A stretch of 64,000 nucleotides of DNA from Nectonema munidae (Eukaryota; Nematomorpha; Nectonematoida; Nectonematidae): positions 186,001-250,000 of the forward strand of contig JAUIRK010000706.1 of the NCBI GenBank assembly GCA_030549495.1. Direction: 5' to 3'. Below the pieces are notes generated by a model. The model ran no database searches. It was given only the letters and a program-made list of their open reading frames with translations, and was not told the origin of the DNA. Positions 36,079-48,473 of this stretch are shown here, piece after piece (within the stretch, counting starts at the first letter, position 1; each line of letters opens with the position of its first letter). The translations under genes were made by a program, and so were the position numbers.

Positions 36079-36332
36079 CTAAAAGAAAATTAAGTGAAAA
36101 ATATCATCTTCAAAATGGAGCTGGTTGGAAAATGTATATTTGTCTTTGCTAAGTGACAAGTACTTATTAAAATAAAATGCAAATAACAAAATATGACCTG
36201 AAATTTACTTGTCTCTGAACTAATCTTTCGCTTAACTAATCATTCTCAATTTGGAAGCAGATCAATTTGGAGTTAAAACAATTCCCCCTCTTCATAATTC
36301 AGCATCTCTATATAGTGATATTAATATTGCCT

Positions 36333-36425
36333 TGCGACTGAATTGTCCAGAGACCGAATTGTCCAAAGTCCAAATTGTCCAGAGCCTAAATTATGTCTTG
36401 AAGCCGAATTGCCCTGAACCGATCA
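36333..36425. repeat. GAATTGTCC tandem repeat
   Basis: Four to five units of about 18-20 bp of the form ACYGAATTGTCCAGAGNC. The GAATTGTCC word is the complement of GGACAATTC in the repeat at 4618-4750, so the two loci may stem from one family. Confidence 0.6.
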
Positions 36426-37737
36426 TTTTACTTTTGATATTCCTTCGTAAAAAACATTTCATAATATAAATCCTTTGTTTCGCACAAGCAATCACTTGTT
36501 TAAAAAAGTGTCTCAAAAATTAACAAAATAGAAGGATGGATTGTAGTGAAAGAAAATATAAATCCTATCAAAAAATTAAAAAATAATAAATTGTAGAAAT
36601 TTATTATTACGACTAAAACACAAAAAACAGCAAAACAAATTTATTCAAAAACTAATGTTTCACACTCTGGGAAAACTCTAGATATGACATTTTTATTTGA
36701 GGATTAACACTAGTTTTATTTTAAATATACTGAAATAGATATAAAACTTTATAATTACACTAAAATAAGGTTATATAGTAGCAGCTAATACATTTTTTTC
36801 AGTGTGAGAAAAAATAATTAGTTACACTAACTAACCAAATTACTAAATGCTCTTGTACAAAATTTCACCAATGAAATATAAAAGTTTGCTACTTTGACCT
36901 ATCTAACATCAAATTTAGTAAAAAGGTAATCCCACCTATATATTCCTTTTTTAATAGCTTATATTCAAGCCCAATATTTATTATTAAAAAAAAGCAATTA
37001 CCTCGGTGGTTGTTTAACAATACAAAAAGCTTATAGCTTTTGACTCGTTATCACTCTTTCAACGAAAAGGCTTTTCGACCAAATATCCATTCGAGGAATC
37101 GTCCCGTGACGTTAAGTCTGTTCCAAGAGTGGTTCGGTCTTTATTTTATTCAATGATGTTATCATAATTTGTGTAGTTTATATATAAACAAAACGTTTTT
37201 CTTTCATACTAAATAAAGGATATTAATTTTTCAATAATCCTGAATTTCTTTTCTTGTTCATGTAAAGTTACAGCGGACGCCGATAAGTGGAAGTTTAGGT
37301 TCTTGATCCAGGATTCGATTACCGATATCTAGTTTTGGAGGATTGTTTTTAGCTTGGATGCTATAATTAGAACCAAAAAAACTTACTTAAATATGGAAAA
37401 TATTCTTATTTAAATTAATTAAAAAATTTTTTAATTTGTATTTGAGTTCATTTGATTGCTAGTCAGTTGCATAGTTTTTCATCAAATAATAATAATTAGT
37501 CACAAAATAAAAATAATCATCATTTTGTTACAATTCATTGATAAAAATAGAGATGATTTACAACCCATTTTTATAGTTCGCATATGATGAGGATAAAATG
37601 ATGCAGATAAGTGAAATTATTTAAATAATTTCTATTTGGATATGTATATTATATCAATACAACTAATAAATTCACTAAATAAAATTTATAACTTTTTCGT
37701 GAGCAGTGTATCGTATATGATACATAAACAATTTTAC

Positions 37738-37800
37738 CTTCGTCTGCTTATATGAATCTTCCGCTTTTTAATAAATATCGTCTGATTTTTCTGGTCACGC
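37738..37800. mobile_element. partial TTAA-type MITE
   Basis: Shares CGTCTGC and AATATCGTCTGATTTTTCTGGT with the copies at 33237 and 42849. No terminal inverted repeats remain. Confidence 0.45.
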
Positions 37801-38878
37801 GACACAAATTAGATCTTTTCTAAGTAAGTGGAATCGCTCCAACACTAACGCTTCTTTCACTAGAAGAGACATTTGAAGCAGAAAGGTTTTAGGAATTTTA
37901 TATCAATTGTAGTATAAAATCAGAACATATATATTTGATACAATGTCAAGAGCATACTCTATCCAATATTCTCAACTTTTCACTTTACAAATGATCACGT
38001 TTATAAGGCAAAGGTAGTTAAAATAAAATTAAAAATATGATAAACAATATGCTTTTTTCCGCACACACTCATAAATTTTGCCAGCAGATCCCTATGCCAT
38101 GAAAAATGAATGTGAAAATATAAACATTACCAACCAATTGTAAAACTCAAAAAAGGAATTGTTTGCAAGTGCGCTCTTTAAAATGTTTGGCAAAATGCAG
38201 TAGTATGCAAGTGACTTGCAAGAGCAGCGTGCATCGAAAGTAAATAAAGGAAATAATGGAAAATATTGTTGTCGCTTAGGCCTCTCACATATACGAGCCA
38301 TAGACGCATATTAGATATCGTGGAATATGATTATCTTTACGCTCTGTAGGTCAAGTATAATGCTATTATGTATGGAAAGAGTAAAGTCTGTAATTCACGG
38401 GCATTCACTCACTCAAACAAAGCTACACTGTGCCTGAATGTCAGAATTCGCTAATACTATTGATACGCCTTAACTTCTCTTTTTGAATATACTTCTTTCT
38501 TAGTTATTAGACGTTTCTCCTTCAGAGATGTGAGTGTGCTTGTATAAATCCTATTAAAAGAAGATGGTGCTTTTAATTGACATAAAATGTTAACGTGGCT
38601 TGAGACATAGCATGAAGTTAAGTATAAGGATAAAATGAGAATTTATCATTATGCCTGGATGAAACGCGTTCCAACTAGTTTTAAGAAAGAGAAATAAAAA
38701 ACTAGGTAAACAATGCCTGAATACAATAATAAAAGATGACTTTATCAAAATTTAAAAGTGAGTAGATTGGAACTAGCTGATTTAAAAATAATTACATCAA
38801 ATATAAGAATACTGTATATATTTCTAATATTATTGGCTAAAGTTCTTTTAAACATCGCGTGAACTGTAAAATAGTTTA

Positions 38879-39238
38879 GTAGAACCTACGTTTTACGTAC
38901 CCTGATTTTACGTTCCCTGGATTTTACGTCCTCGCCAAATGATCAATGATGTCATCTTTTTGGTCATTAAATGCATTATTTAATACGTTTTTTCTTTGTG
39001 ATTTTATGTATTAAAAAGTTTATAAAGGTTAATAAATTATTGTCTTTCAGTTTTATTTCACTATGAGTAATTTAAATAACGCTAATTAGATCGCAAAACA
39101 ATGCATTCTAGCACAATGTGTGATCCAGGCTAGGATTTTCGTGTTGTGTGTCAATTTAAAGGTCAACCTGGATTTTACGAATCCTACGTTTTACGTCCGC
39201 CGTTCGGTCCCATGCCGTACGTAAAACGTAGGTTCTAG
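38879..39238. mobile_element. MITE with TIR AGTAGAACCTACGTTTTACG
   Basis: Left GTAGAACCTACGTTTTACGT and right (complement) CTAGAACCTACGTTTTACGT are near-perfect inverted ends, followed inside by further GATTTTACG words. The TAGAACCT end and adjacent TA suggest a Tigger/mariner-like MITE. Interior non-coding. Confidence 0.7.
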
Positions 39239-39597
39239 TATCATTAATAAATTATACAACAAGATGTGACACTAATATTTTGTAGACGAACTAACTTTAA
39301 ACTAGGAGATAAAAAAGAAGTTGCGAAAAAATGTATCTCTCAAAATTTTTTAAATTTATAAATTTGTTGATTTATTTCAAAATGTAGTCATATTGTTGTG
39401 GGAAAGTTCTGTTATGTGCTAACGTTGTATGATAAAATATATTAATTTTATTGACATAGTGTACCAAAATTATTTGTATTCAACCTGACAATTTTTTGTT
39501 ATCTTTTAGTTAAAATTCCTCTTTACGCTACTGTGATAAAGTTTTCAAGGTTTGACATGCTGTTTTTATTGGTCTTTCAATGTGAAATCTAGAATAT
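39239..39597. other. unassigned AT-rich stretch
   Basis: Probably 3' flank or 3' UTR of the minus-strand LINE that follows. Nothing recognisable. Confidence 0.35.
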
Positions 39598-41120
39598 TCA
39601 AAGTAAAAGAATATTTATGTTTATAAGTAATCTCATTTGACGACACTTTGAAACTAGGTTAATAGATGTAATAAAAGTTATGCTAACATCGATGAATTCT
39701 CTTACTTTTATTATTTCATGAATAAGTGGCAGAGGTACAGGAAAGCTAAATCTTATGTATTGTTTAGAGTTGCATACTCTAAAGAAAGGGACGAACAAAA
39801 AAGAGAGAAATCTGAGAAAAGTTCTTTGTTTTTCAAAATTAAAAGAAATAATGCCGTTAAAAATACCAGGTAATAGACATTTGGGGTACTTTTGGATAAG
39901 GAAAGCTGACTTGAATTTATATATATCAAGTAGTTTTAAATTCTCGTGTTTTATTGTTCGCAAAGCCTTCTTTTGTATAATGCACAGAGTAAATATGGAA
40001 GAGTCTCCCCAATTGATAATACTGAAATGTAAGTCTGGCAAAAATAATGATTTATATACAGTAAAAGTAAAGTGTTTGAAAATATCTACAGTGCTTTAAA
40101 ACACCAACTATACAGTTAAGTTTTTTGTTTAAATCATTGATAAGATCATTCCAATTTAAAGAATTGTTTATTACTAAGCCTAGGAGGTTGAACTTATTAA
40201 CCATAATCATTTCAAATTTAATTAACAAAGACTAGTATCCAAAATATTATAAGAGAAAGCCATGCAAAACGATTTTTAGAGTTTATTCGAAGAGAGTTTA
40301 AGTAAAACAACTGAGTTATCGAGTTAAAACACTCGGATATATCGTAGTTAGAGATTATTTTTGATCAAAACAGTGACATCATCAGCAAAAAGAAGAAAAA
40401 TAGCACAATTTGTACAATTAGGAAGGTAATGAAGATATTGAAAAGGAGTGGTCCAAGTATTTATCCTTTTTAACATTGAGAAGAGAAGATAAAGTATCAT
40501 TGATATAGACCGCCTGTGGTCTTTTTGAGAAGTAAGAATCAAAAAACAATAATACAGAAGGAGAAAATCTGTAAAATTTCAGTTTACTAATGATAGAAGA
40601 ATGTTGTAACGAATCAAAAGCTTTCGAAATGTCGATGAAACCAGAGAGGGTTTTTCTGTTCACGTTCATCTAGGATTTTGTCATTAAAATACGAGTGAAA
40701 AAGTTGAGTAGAGTAACCTTTGGTAAAACCAAATTGTAATGGATAGAAAATAAAATTTTGAGAAAAATGAACGTACATTTGTTTGTAAATTAACCTTTCA
40801 AATATCTTGGATATGGTTGAGATGATAAAAATCGGTCTATAATTTTCAACAAAATTTTTATCATTTCTTTTATGTACAGGTAAGATTATCGAAAATTTTA
40901 AACATTTAGGAAAGAAAGACATATAGATATACACAAATTAAAGCTAGTCTTAAGATATGAGCAATGTAATTCTTGATGAATTTTACATCAACGGGTAAAA
41001 TAAATAATATACCATAAAAATCTTTGCATTTGCTGTTTTAAAAAGCATCGATAACCGGTATTACATCATTCACACTAATAGGATAGAAGTCAAAAGATGA
41101 AGGTATTTTAAATATTCATC
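39598..41120 (-). mobile_element. CR1/Jockey-group LINE, RT fragment
   Basis: Minus-strand frames carry RT motifs in order: KFSIILPVHKRNDKNF, VENYRPIFIISTISKIFER, QFGFTKGYSTQLF (40934-40690), SGFIDISKAFDSLQHSS (40640), VYINDTLSSLL, and the catalytic box FADDVTVLI (about 40380). The C-terminal part, INWGDSSIFTLC with IIQKKALRTIK, lies at 40020-39940. The endonuclease is missing and several frame changes separate the pieces, so it is an inactive 5'-truncated copy. Confidence 0.8.
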
Positions 41121-42848
41121 CCTACTAGATACAGAGCTATTATTGTAATTAAAGTAGTCATTGAAACTATATGCTATTTTTGCTTCATTTATTTCGCCAA
41201 TATAAATAGACTTAATGATAGATCAGAGATTATCCATATATATATATATGTGTGTAGATATACTTCTATTTTCATATGTTTATGATTTCCTTTTTATTAT
41301 TCCCTTTTTGCTTGTAGTTCCTCATACCACATTGAAATTCGATATTTTTATGTATATCAAATGCATCTTTTATTGTAAGTTTCGAAGATTACTTTTTCCA
41401 ATTATTCTATTTATTTGCGAGAATGAAGAAGTCAAATCGTTTTATCTATAATAAAAATGATAGGTCAAATAATTATAAAAATGAAATAATCTATTATTAA
41501 GTTGCTTTGTGAACTCTAAGTATATAAAAGCAATTCTAAAATTGTTGAATACTTGCTTTTTGTTTGTTAACTTTAAAATTTTATAAAGTCTAAATTACAT
41601 ATAAAAAATGGACTATTAAAAAAGTTGACCTATTAATAAAAATTTTACTTGTGTTAACCTAATAACTTGGACTTCTTTTACACAAACTTTTAAAATAAGG
41701 CAATTTACGTCTTTTAGAATAAGTGCTATTAGAAATCAGAAGTTAACTTTATAGACTTTTTAACTGCCTTAGTGATAACTTATTCCAGTAAATGAGGTTC
41801 TATGATTTATTTAGTGTTTCACTTATTTAAGAGCACTTTCTTAAAACATACGTATAATATAATTCATAAAAACATCATATATTATTATAAATATCAGCGC
41901 TATTATATCAACAAAAAATTAACTACCAAATTAATTTCTTTACTTAACCCTAGAAATTCCATAAATATTTCTAAAGTTTTTTTTACCAATCGCTTCTATT
42001 AGAACACAAATTTAAAATAGTAAAGAATAAAAGAATTTTTCTGGTATTTATTATATTATTTTATATTATATTATATTAAATATATAAATAACAAAAAACT
42101 TCTTTTTATTTACAAAAAAAGATAACTTTCAACTATTGACATTGCGAAAACAAAATTTTAAATATGTCTTATATAAATTTTTCCTACATTTACAACAAAA
42201 ACTTTGTTTTCTATTTTTGCTTCTTCGCTTTTTTTGTTTCTCAAATTTTCAATGTTTTACTGATTGGAGCATCAACTTAATTTGAAACTCCTACAAACAC
42301 TTTTGCCAAACTTATCAAAAATTACTACAAATTATTTTGACAGTATTATTTTTTCAGATTCCAAATAATAAATGAATGTACCATGTAAAAAATAATGACA
42401 TCGATCATCTTCTTATCATCCCTTTTTTCATAGGCAGGTACCATTTTATCTAAAGCATAAATAGAAGAATTTGTTTACTTGTAATGATTATTTCAGGTTT
42501 TTTGAAGAGCTAAAATAAATTTATGGTTGAGTATGCATTGAAGAAATCAAATTAACCACTATATTTTTCTTAGAACAAAAATATACGATTGTGCGATCAT
42601 TTTGAAATTCAAATACTGAATAACAAACTTACAAAAAATGTTTGTAAAAAATTCAAAACAATTCGCTACTTTTTTTAGCTGAACAAAAATATATAAGAAG
42701 CTATGATCTTTTTGGTTTCATAGTACCAAATAAAGTCAACTTCTTTTTCAAAGCTATGAAACCAAAATAATATTTTAAACTCAAGTTTTATTTCAATAAG
42801 AAAATAACTATATCATGAAGTGAGTGTTCTACGAAATTGTCTCATTAA
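41121..42848. other. unassigned AT-rich stretch
   Basis: Includes a (TA)-rich patch near 41235 and TTATATTA repeats at 42046-42080. No exon or mobile element recognised. Confidence 0.4.
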
Positions 42849-42976
42849 CCCGTTAACGTCCAGAGTCGAATATAGTGGATTTACAAAAATAAAATCGTCT
42901 GTGTTTACCAAAACTCTTTAATACAACTCTTATGTTTTACAATAGATATCGTCTGATTATTCTGGTCGTTAACGGG
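42849..42976. mobile_element. TTAA-flanked MITE (piggyBac-like), copy 3
   Basis: 128 bp between TTAA (42845-42848) and TTAC (42977-42980). Termini CCCGTTAACGTCCAGA and, complemented, CCCGTTAACGACCAGA form a near-perfect inverted repeat. Contains AAATCGTCTGTG and ATATCGTCTGATTATTCTGG, matching the copies at 9357, 33237 and 37738. Confidence 0.8.
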
Positions 42977-43288
42977 TTACAGGTAATAAATGAAAAGAAT
43001 AATATTAAAACCGATTAATTCCAATGATATAAAAATGGGCAGCAGACAATGTCTGGTTTTTAAGTGAAATCAATGGAAATAATAGAGTTGTCCGCGTTTT
43101 CTGCCCCTTAATTGGAATATGCAAATTGTATTAATAATAGTATTGTAAGCATTCACCCACAACGTAAAAAATTTTAATTAATCCTTTTCCTCGTGTTCTA
43201 CAACTTTTCGAAATTTTGATAGTTTTTTTAAATATCCTATTATTTATTCGCATATGATTTTAAGTACGAAAATATTCAAGTTAAGCAC
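42977..43288. other. unassigned AT-rich stretch
   Basis: No structure supported. Confidence 0.3.
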
Positions 43289-43690
43289 ACATTTTTTTTT
43301 CGAAAAATAAAGTATGACTTCACCGCTTTCAATGGCAAAAGACTTGTATAAGCTTGGGAATTGTCCAGAAAACTCTAAATGTTTTTCCTTAGTAAAAAAA
43401 TTAGTGTAAATATTTGTGCAGTTATTTTGATTGAAGCAAATTTACAAGAAATGTTAAAAAAATAGTCCTTTATTGTAGTAAAAAGCAGAAATATTTTTTC
43501 GAACAATAAAGTTTTCCATCTCTGTTTTCAAAGGCAAAAGCCTGGTATAAGCTTTGGAAATGTCCAGAAAACTCTAGATGTTTTTTCTTAGTAAAGAAAT
43601 AAGTGTGAATATTGGTGCAGTTGTTTAGATTGAAGCAAATTTACAAGTAATGTTAAAGAAAACAGACCTTCATTGTTTCATTTTTCAGTA
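43289..43690. repeat. about 203-bp tandem duplication
   Basis: Units starting near 43289 and 43493 share TTTTTTTCGAA, AATAAAGT, GTCCAGAAAACTCTA, CTTAGTAAA, GATTGAAGCAAATTTACAAG and AATGTTAAA. About 85-90 percent alike by eye. Confidence 0.75.
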
Positions 43691-43966
43691 AAAATTAAAA
43701 GCATATATACACGCATTGTTTACATTTTGTCAATGCTACATGTATAAGTTCCAGTTACTGAAAATTATGATTAGATGCACTATCATTGTTCACTGTAAAA
43801 TATGATAAACTTGAATTTTCCCACGCCTTAAAAAGTTCTTATAATAAATGCGCAAAACACACATGATATAAAATTTCAACTTTTCATAGTTTTTGTATTA
43901 AGACGACCAGACATAAATTATGTCTTATTTATATGGGATTTTTAGTGTATTTTGTTCTATCTACAC

Positions 43967-44337
43967 CAGTGATTCTCAATATATTTTTTATGGACCCTTT
44001 TCAAACTAAAATTTTTTTGTTGTTCCCTTATTTTTATTGCTATTTATCAAAAATATATGAATTAGTAAGCCATTCTTAATCACTGTTTTTATATATTTAC
44101 TCAATTAATTTTATATTAACTCTGCTTATCTACTAAAAATATCATATAATCAAATTTTATTCAAAAAAATATGTTTAGTGTGAGCTGTGATCATTATACT
44201 TTAAGGCTAAATATGAGAATTTTTAATACCGTAACTTTTCAAAATTTGGTGGACCACAAATTTCAAATATATTTATATAGACCTATCTAAAAATATTGTG
44301 GACCCGCGGTTCACAAAGACCACTTTGAGAAACACTG
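43967..44337. mobile_element. hAT MITE with TIR CAGTGATTCTCAA
   Basis: Left CAGTGATTCTCAATATAT and right GACCACTTTGAGAAACACTG are inverted. Flanking octamers ATCTACAC and ATCTATCG share their first five bases, consistent with a decayed 8-bp TSD. TGGACCC inner words are also inverted. Non-coding. Confidence 0.7.
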
Positions 44338-44345
44338 ATCTATCG

Positions 44346-44793
44346 CTAAATTTTTGTGATACCTTGTTACAATTATCTAAAGTTAGGTAAAAACAATCTT
44401 TAATCCAATAGGCTGAAGCTTTACAGCCAAATTGTTAATTAAAGTTAAGTTAGCAATTGTTCGTGACGTTGAGAATTATATCATGGTCCCGCCATGAAGG
44501 CTGAGTCCAGGATCTACCTTGAATTTACATCCCCCTCATATACTCTTATATTGTAATTTCATTACCTTGATATAAATTGATTTACAAGAATCTAATCAGG
44601 AGCATAAATTGCAATTTGCAAAATTTTTGATCTATTTACATAAGTTATAATGTAGTTTTATTTATATGATCTGTTCCTAAAATGTTTTTAAACACCATGT
44701 GTCTATGACTAGACAGATTTCGAGATGGTGGGAATGCCCATCCTCTATTTTTTGAGTATCTCAAACAATATAATTTTTTGTTTTGTTGAGGCC
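44346..44793. other. unassigned stretch between two hAT MITEs
   Basis: No exon or repeat supported. Confidence 0.3.
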
Positions 44794-44801
44794 CTCTAGT
44801 G

Positions 44802-45098
44802 AAGTGATTCCCAAACTTTTTTAACACCAAAATATTTATCATTCGTACAACCTCACGATAAAACCTATAGATCAAAGCTATCTATAATCACCAAAAAAGT
44901 AGCCTCTTTTTAATTTAGCGGATAAAGAAAAAAATACGATTTTTAAAAACAAAGAAATTAATACTTCAGGCTATATTGATTACAGACTCTACTTATTATC
45001 AAAAAATTAATAATTACAAGTAATAAGGAGTGTGTAATGTGTATGTATTGAAAAAAATTAAAACGTGAAAAATAGTTTTAATAGGTTGGAAACCACTG
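44802..45098. mobile_element. hAT MITE with TIR AAGTGATTCCCAA
   Basis: Left AAGTGATTCCCAAACTTTTT and right (complement) CAGTGGTTTCCAACCTAT. Flanking octamers CTCTAGTG (44794-44801) and TTCTTGTG (45099-45106) match at six of eight positions. 297 bp, non-coding. The termini resemble those of the 43967 element, so both may be mobilised by related transposases. Confidence 0.65.
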
Positions 45099-45106
45099 TT
45101 CTTGTG

Positions 45107-45479
45107 CATTGTTGGTTCATAAATTGGCTCTTTAGTATTAAAAAACTTGAGAACTTTTAGCCCAAACATTGTACACGTTCCTGAACTGGTTGCATTATAG
45201 GAAATTATATTGTAATGTTTTGGAACAGTGTAATAATGAACAAAATCGAGGTGAATGAATAAGCTCATCTTCAAATGAAATCATTTTTAGTAGTATAATC
45301 TACTAAGTGTCAAAGCATAGCATTTTTATACGTATACACGGCATTTTATACTAGGAATTTTACTGTATATAAAAATATATGAATAAAACTTAGAGAGAGA
45401 TACAATCCCAACACGAACGCTATAAAAAAATATGAAATAAGAAGAAAATGCATGCAATATTATATATAAAATTTAAAAA
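45107..45479. other. unassigned AT-rich stretch
   Basis: No structure supported. Confidence 0.3.
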
Positions 45480-45885
45480 AACAGTATTTAAGGACATATT
45501 CCTCAAGTTAAAAAAAATTTAAGTATGTGGATCTATTACGCGGAAAAACAAAATTATTTCGCACAAAAAAGAATTTCTTATTGCTCGTGGTCTATTGTCT
45601 ATAGATAGTCTCATCTTGGATAATTTTTTCTTTATTTTAGCATATACCCCAATAACACTTTAGCTTTGGTTTAAATAAGCTCAAAATCTGAGCATAATTT
45701 GAGGCAAGTCTTATGTATACTGAGTTTTTCGGTAAAATTTTTTATTGTCTTCAAACTTTTCTGAAATGTTGAAAAGGAGATCCATCTCTTAATAATAATG
45801 AAATGTTTGCCAAAAATCAGTGGTTTGCAGTCATTTGGGGCGAGTTGCATGCTCCGAACAGTAGCTGCATACCACCTAGTTTTAA
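45480..45885 (-). mobile_element. 3' fragment of the Jockey-type LINE seen at 18263
   Basis: Minus-strand translation gives FGKHFIIIKRWISFSTFQKS and FTEKLSIHKTCLKLCSDFEL, which aligns with YGNPFTIAHSRTSFSWFQKR and FIEKLRTHKHCPKLCQAWEL at 20397-20535. The downstream words AKVLLGYMLK and KNYPR also align with AEAFLGVYAK and KNYPR. Divergence is high, so this copy is old. Its upstream side is replaced by the LINE at 45890, suggesting a later insertion. Confidence 0.65.
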
Positions 45886-45889
45886 AAAA

Positions 45890-48010
45890 TAATATAATAA
45901 TAATAATAATAAATTTATTAATAAAAATTGGAAAAAAAGATAAACATTGAATAGTGTATAGATCAAAAGTAGCATCGCATAAATTCATTTCTGAAAGAGA
46001 TCAAAGGAAGATGGATCTTCATCGGGATGACTCCAACAGAAGTTATAAAAAAAAAGAGAAAAGAAAGGTCAAAGGAAGTAAAATGCTCATCGAGATGCAC
46101 TCCAGCAGAATTTGGAAGAAGAGTAAAGGCAAAAACAAACATGTACAAGAATATCATTCATAAGATATACACACAAATATAAAAGAAATATTTATGTAAC
46201 ATAAGTCAAGATATACATAAGCATAAACACGTATTCTCATGTATACATAGATAAACATATAATACATACATAGACAAAATAATACACATATATAATAAAC
46301 ATAATGAATACAAACATTAATATATAAAAGAATAATAAAAAAATATATATATATATATATGTACATATATTAACAAAATATTGTCCATGAATAGAAATGA
46401 CCAAAAAGAACAATATTTGTGACAGATTTTTTAAAACGATCATAGCAAGAAAAGTCAAGGTAGTCGCAAAAACAATTAATATGCTTAGTAGTCTTTAGGA
46501 TTAGAGAGCTTAGTTGAGGGTGGCAATTTAATGACTCATTATGAAGGGAATTACTAGTTCTGATAAAATACGAGTGATAACTATTATTTAAGGTGAAAAA
46601 ATAGAGAAGTCAGAAAAATGGAAAAGAACGTTGTAAAAGAAAATACAATGCATCATAGAGTTGATCTGAAAAATATCCAGTTCAGTATCCGAAGGTGAAC
46701 ACATAAAATTATGATACCTACAAATCAATTTATTTAATTTGTTGAGTAAAACCTTATTTGAAGAACCCCAAATAATATTAGCATATTTTAGATGCGGATA
46801 AATATGTGAATAATAGAGGATCCTCCTAACTGAAGGAGGAAGGAAATTTTTATATTTGTAGAAAATGCCAGAAAAGCGGGACACCTTAGTTAGAACATTC
46901 TTGATATGAACAGACCAAGAGCGATTTTCCACGAAAAATAAACCTAAGTAATTGAATTGACTAACCCGTTCGATGGATTTATCATTAATTCTAACATTAA
47001 GATTGGCAAACGCCTTGCTCCTAGTAAAAATTAAATATTTGCATTTGTCAAAATTCAAATGAATGTGATTATAATGAGACCACTGAAAAATATTAGATAA
47101 ACACAAGTTAACATTGTTAATATCAGATATAGTAGACAAGTTAAAGGTTAGAGCCACATCATCAGCATAGATAACTGGAGAGCAGAAATGAGGCAAAATT
47201 TTCACAATATCATTTATAAATATAATAAATAAAAACGGCCCTAATATTGAACCCTGAAGTACACCAGAATTGATAAAATGTACATTAAAATTGATACTGT
47301 TATACGATACATAAAAATATCTGTCAGAGAGGTAAGATTTAAGCCAATCGTTGATATGTGATCTAAAGCCCATGCGAAATAACTTATATAATAGAAGAGA
47401 GTGAAATACTGTACCAAAAGCGTTAGAAAAATCAAGGAAAGTACAAATAGATGAATGAGAAATATTAGAAGAAATATCAAGAAAAAATCTAAGAAGGGCT
47501 AATTCAGTAAACCTACCCTTGGTGAAAGCAAACTGTCGTTCACTAATCAAGAAATATTTTTCAGCAAAACTAATCATCTTGGTAAGTATGATTTTCTCAA
47601 ATACTTTGGAAAAACTAGATATAATAGAAATAGGACGATAATCCTTTAAACAAGAGCCTTTTTTTTATTAGATTTAAGTATAGGGACTACTTTAGTATAC
47701 TTCAAAATGTTAGGAAAAGTACCAGAAAAAAAGGAAAAGTTATAAAGAAATAGCAAAACATCTTCAATTATAGGTAAAGATAAGACTAAGATATGCATGT
47801 AAATGTCTTCAAAACCACAGGCCTTTTTATTTTTAATGGAAGAAATTGCTACAGTTAAATCATCACGAGTGAATGAAGTAGAAAAAAAGTTTTTTCATTC
47901 AGAGGAACAACTCTATCAATATATTTATAACTATCAGCGTCCACATTTGTTTCAGAACTCGAAAAAGCTTGAAAAGAGTAATTTGAAGAGGTATCAATTT
48001 AAAAAATAAC
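45890..48010 (-). mobile_element. CR1/Jockey-group LINE, RT intact over 329 codons
   Basis: Minus-strand RT: FTRDDLTVAISSIKNKKACG (about 47870), TFPNILKYTKVVPILKS, DYRPISIISSFSKVFEKI (47640), then an open frame 47577-46588 with QFAFTKGRFTELALLRF, CTFLDFSNAFGTVFHSLL, NSGVLQGSILGPFLFIIFIN, VIYADDVALTF (about 47165), KCKYLIFTRSK and FNYLGLFFVENRSWSVHIK, ending with the SRFSGIFYKYKNFLPPSVRR segment. The canonical AFD aspartate is G here (NAFGTVFH), which would be expected to cripple catalysis. The endonuclease is absent. An (ATT)n tail at 45890-45913 (minus sense) and simple repeats at 46160-46380 lie in the 3' part. Inactive. Confidence 0.8.
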
Positions 48011-48473
48011 AAAACAATATAATGAGTGGGCTATATCTGTTTTTCTCAATCAGCTCTTCAATCTGGTGAATTATTTGCTCACATTGTTTTGATAATCAAC
48101 CCGGCCGCAGCAAGGGGATTCCTGCTTGATAGTTATCAAACCTCTAAACTATTTTGACATTCCAAAGTAAAGAAATAAATCAGTAGCTGAGGAAAAGTTT
48201 AACCAGCTAGGGTCGAATACGAAGAGGTTTTGCTTTTGAAGAGGAAAAGTTACTAAAAAGGCATTCTTTGTGCTTTTTCCTGCCTTGTCGACCAGACTAT
48301 TTATGAGTTTCTCTTACTCCACCCAATACCTACAGGTAGATTCAATAGATCAATGGATAATTGATTTATGATATATACAAAGGTGCTAAGTCTGGGAAGT
48401 AAGGCACTAACTCAGCCTTGAACAGTAAGAGTTGAAGGGCAATTTCTTAGATAAATCCAAATTAATTATTTTT
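48011..48473. other. unassigned stretch, relatively GC-rich
   Basis: 48050-48330 is more GC-balanced than its surroundings and contains AACCCGGCCGCAGCAAGG. It may be the 5' part of a transposable element whose coding region is not evident. Confidence 0.3.

Larger units (their letters stand above)
36079..38878. other. unassigned, upstream of the membrane-protein exons
   Basis: Contains a short tandem repeat (36333-36425) and a partial MITE (37738-37800), annotated separately. The minus frame at 38092-38301 has no domain or convincing splice signals. Any earlier exons of the minus-strand membrane protein could lie here but were not recognised. Confidence 0.35.

Noticed and set aside
45954-46458. 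Several short frames on both strands, hydrophobic on the minus strand
   Set aside because: They lie in TA/CATA simple repeats and the 3' part of a LINE.
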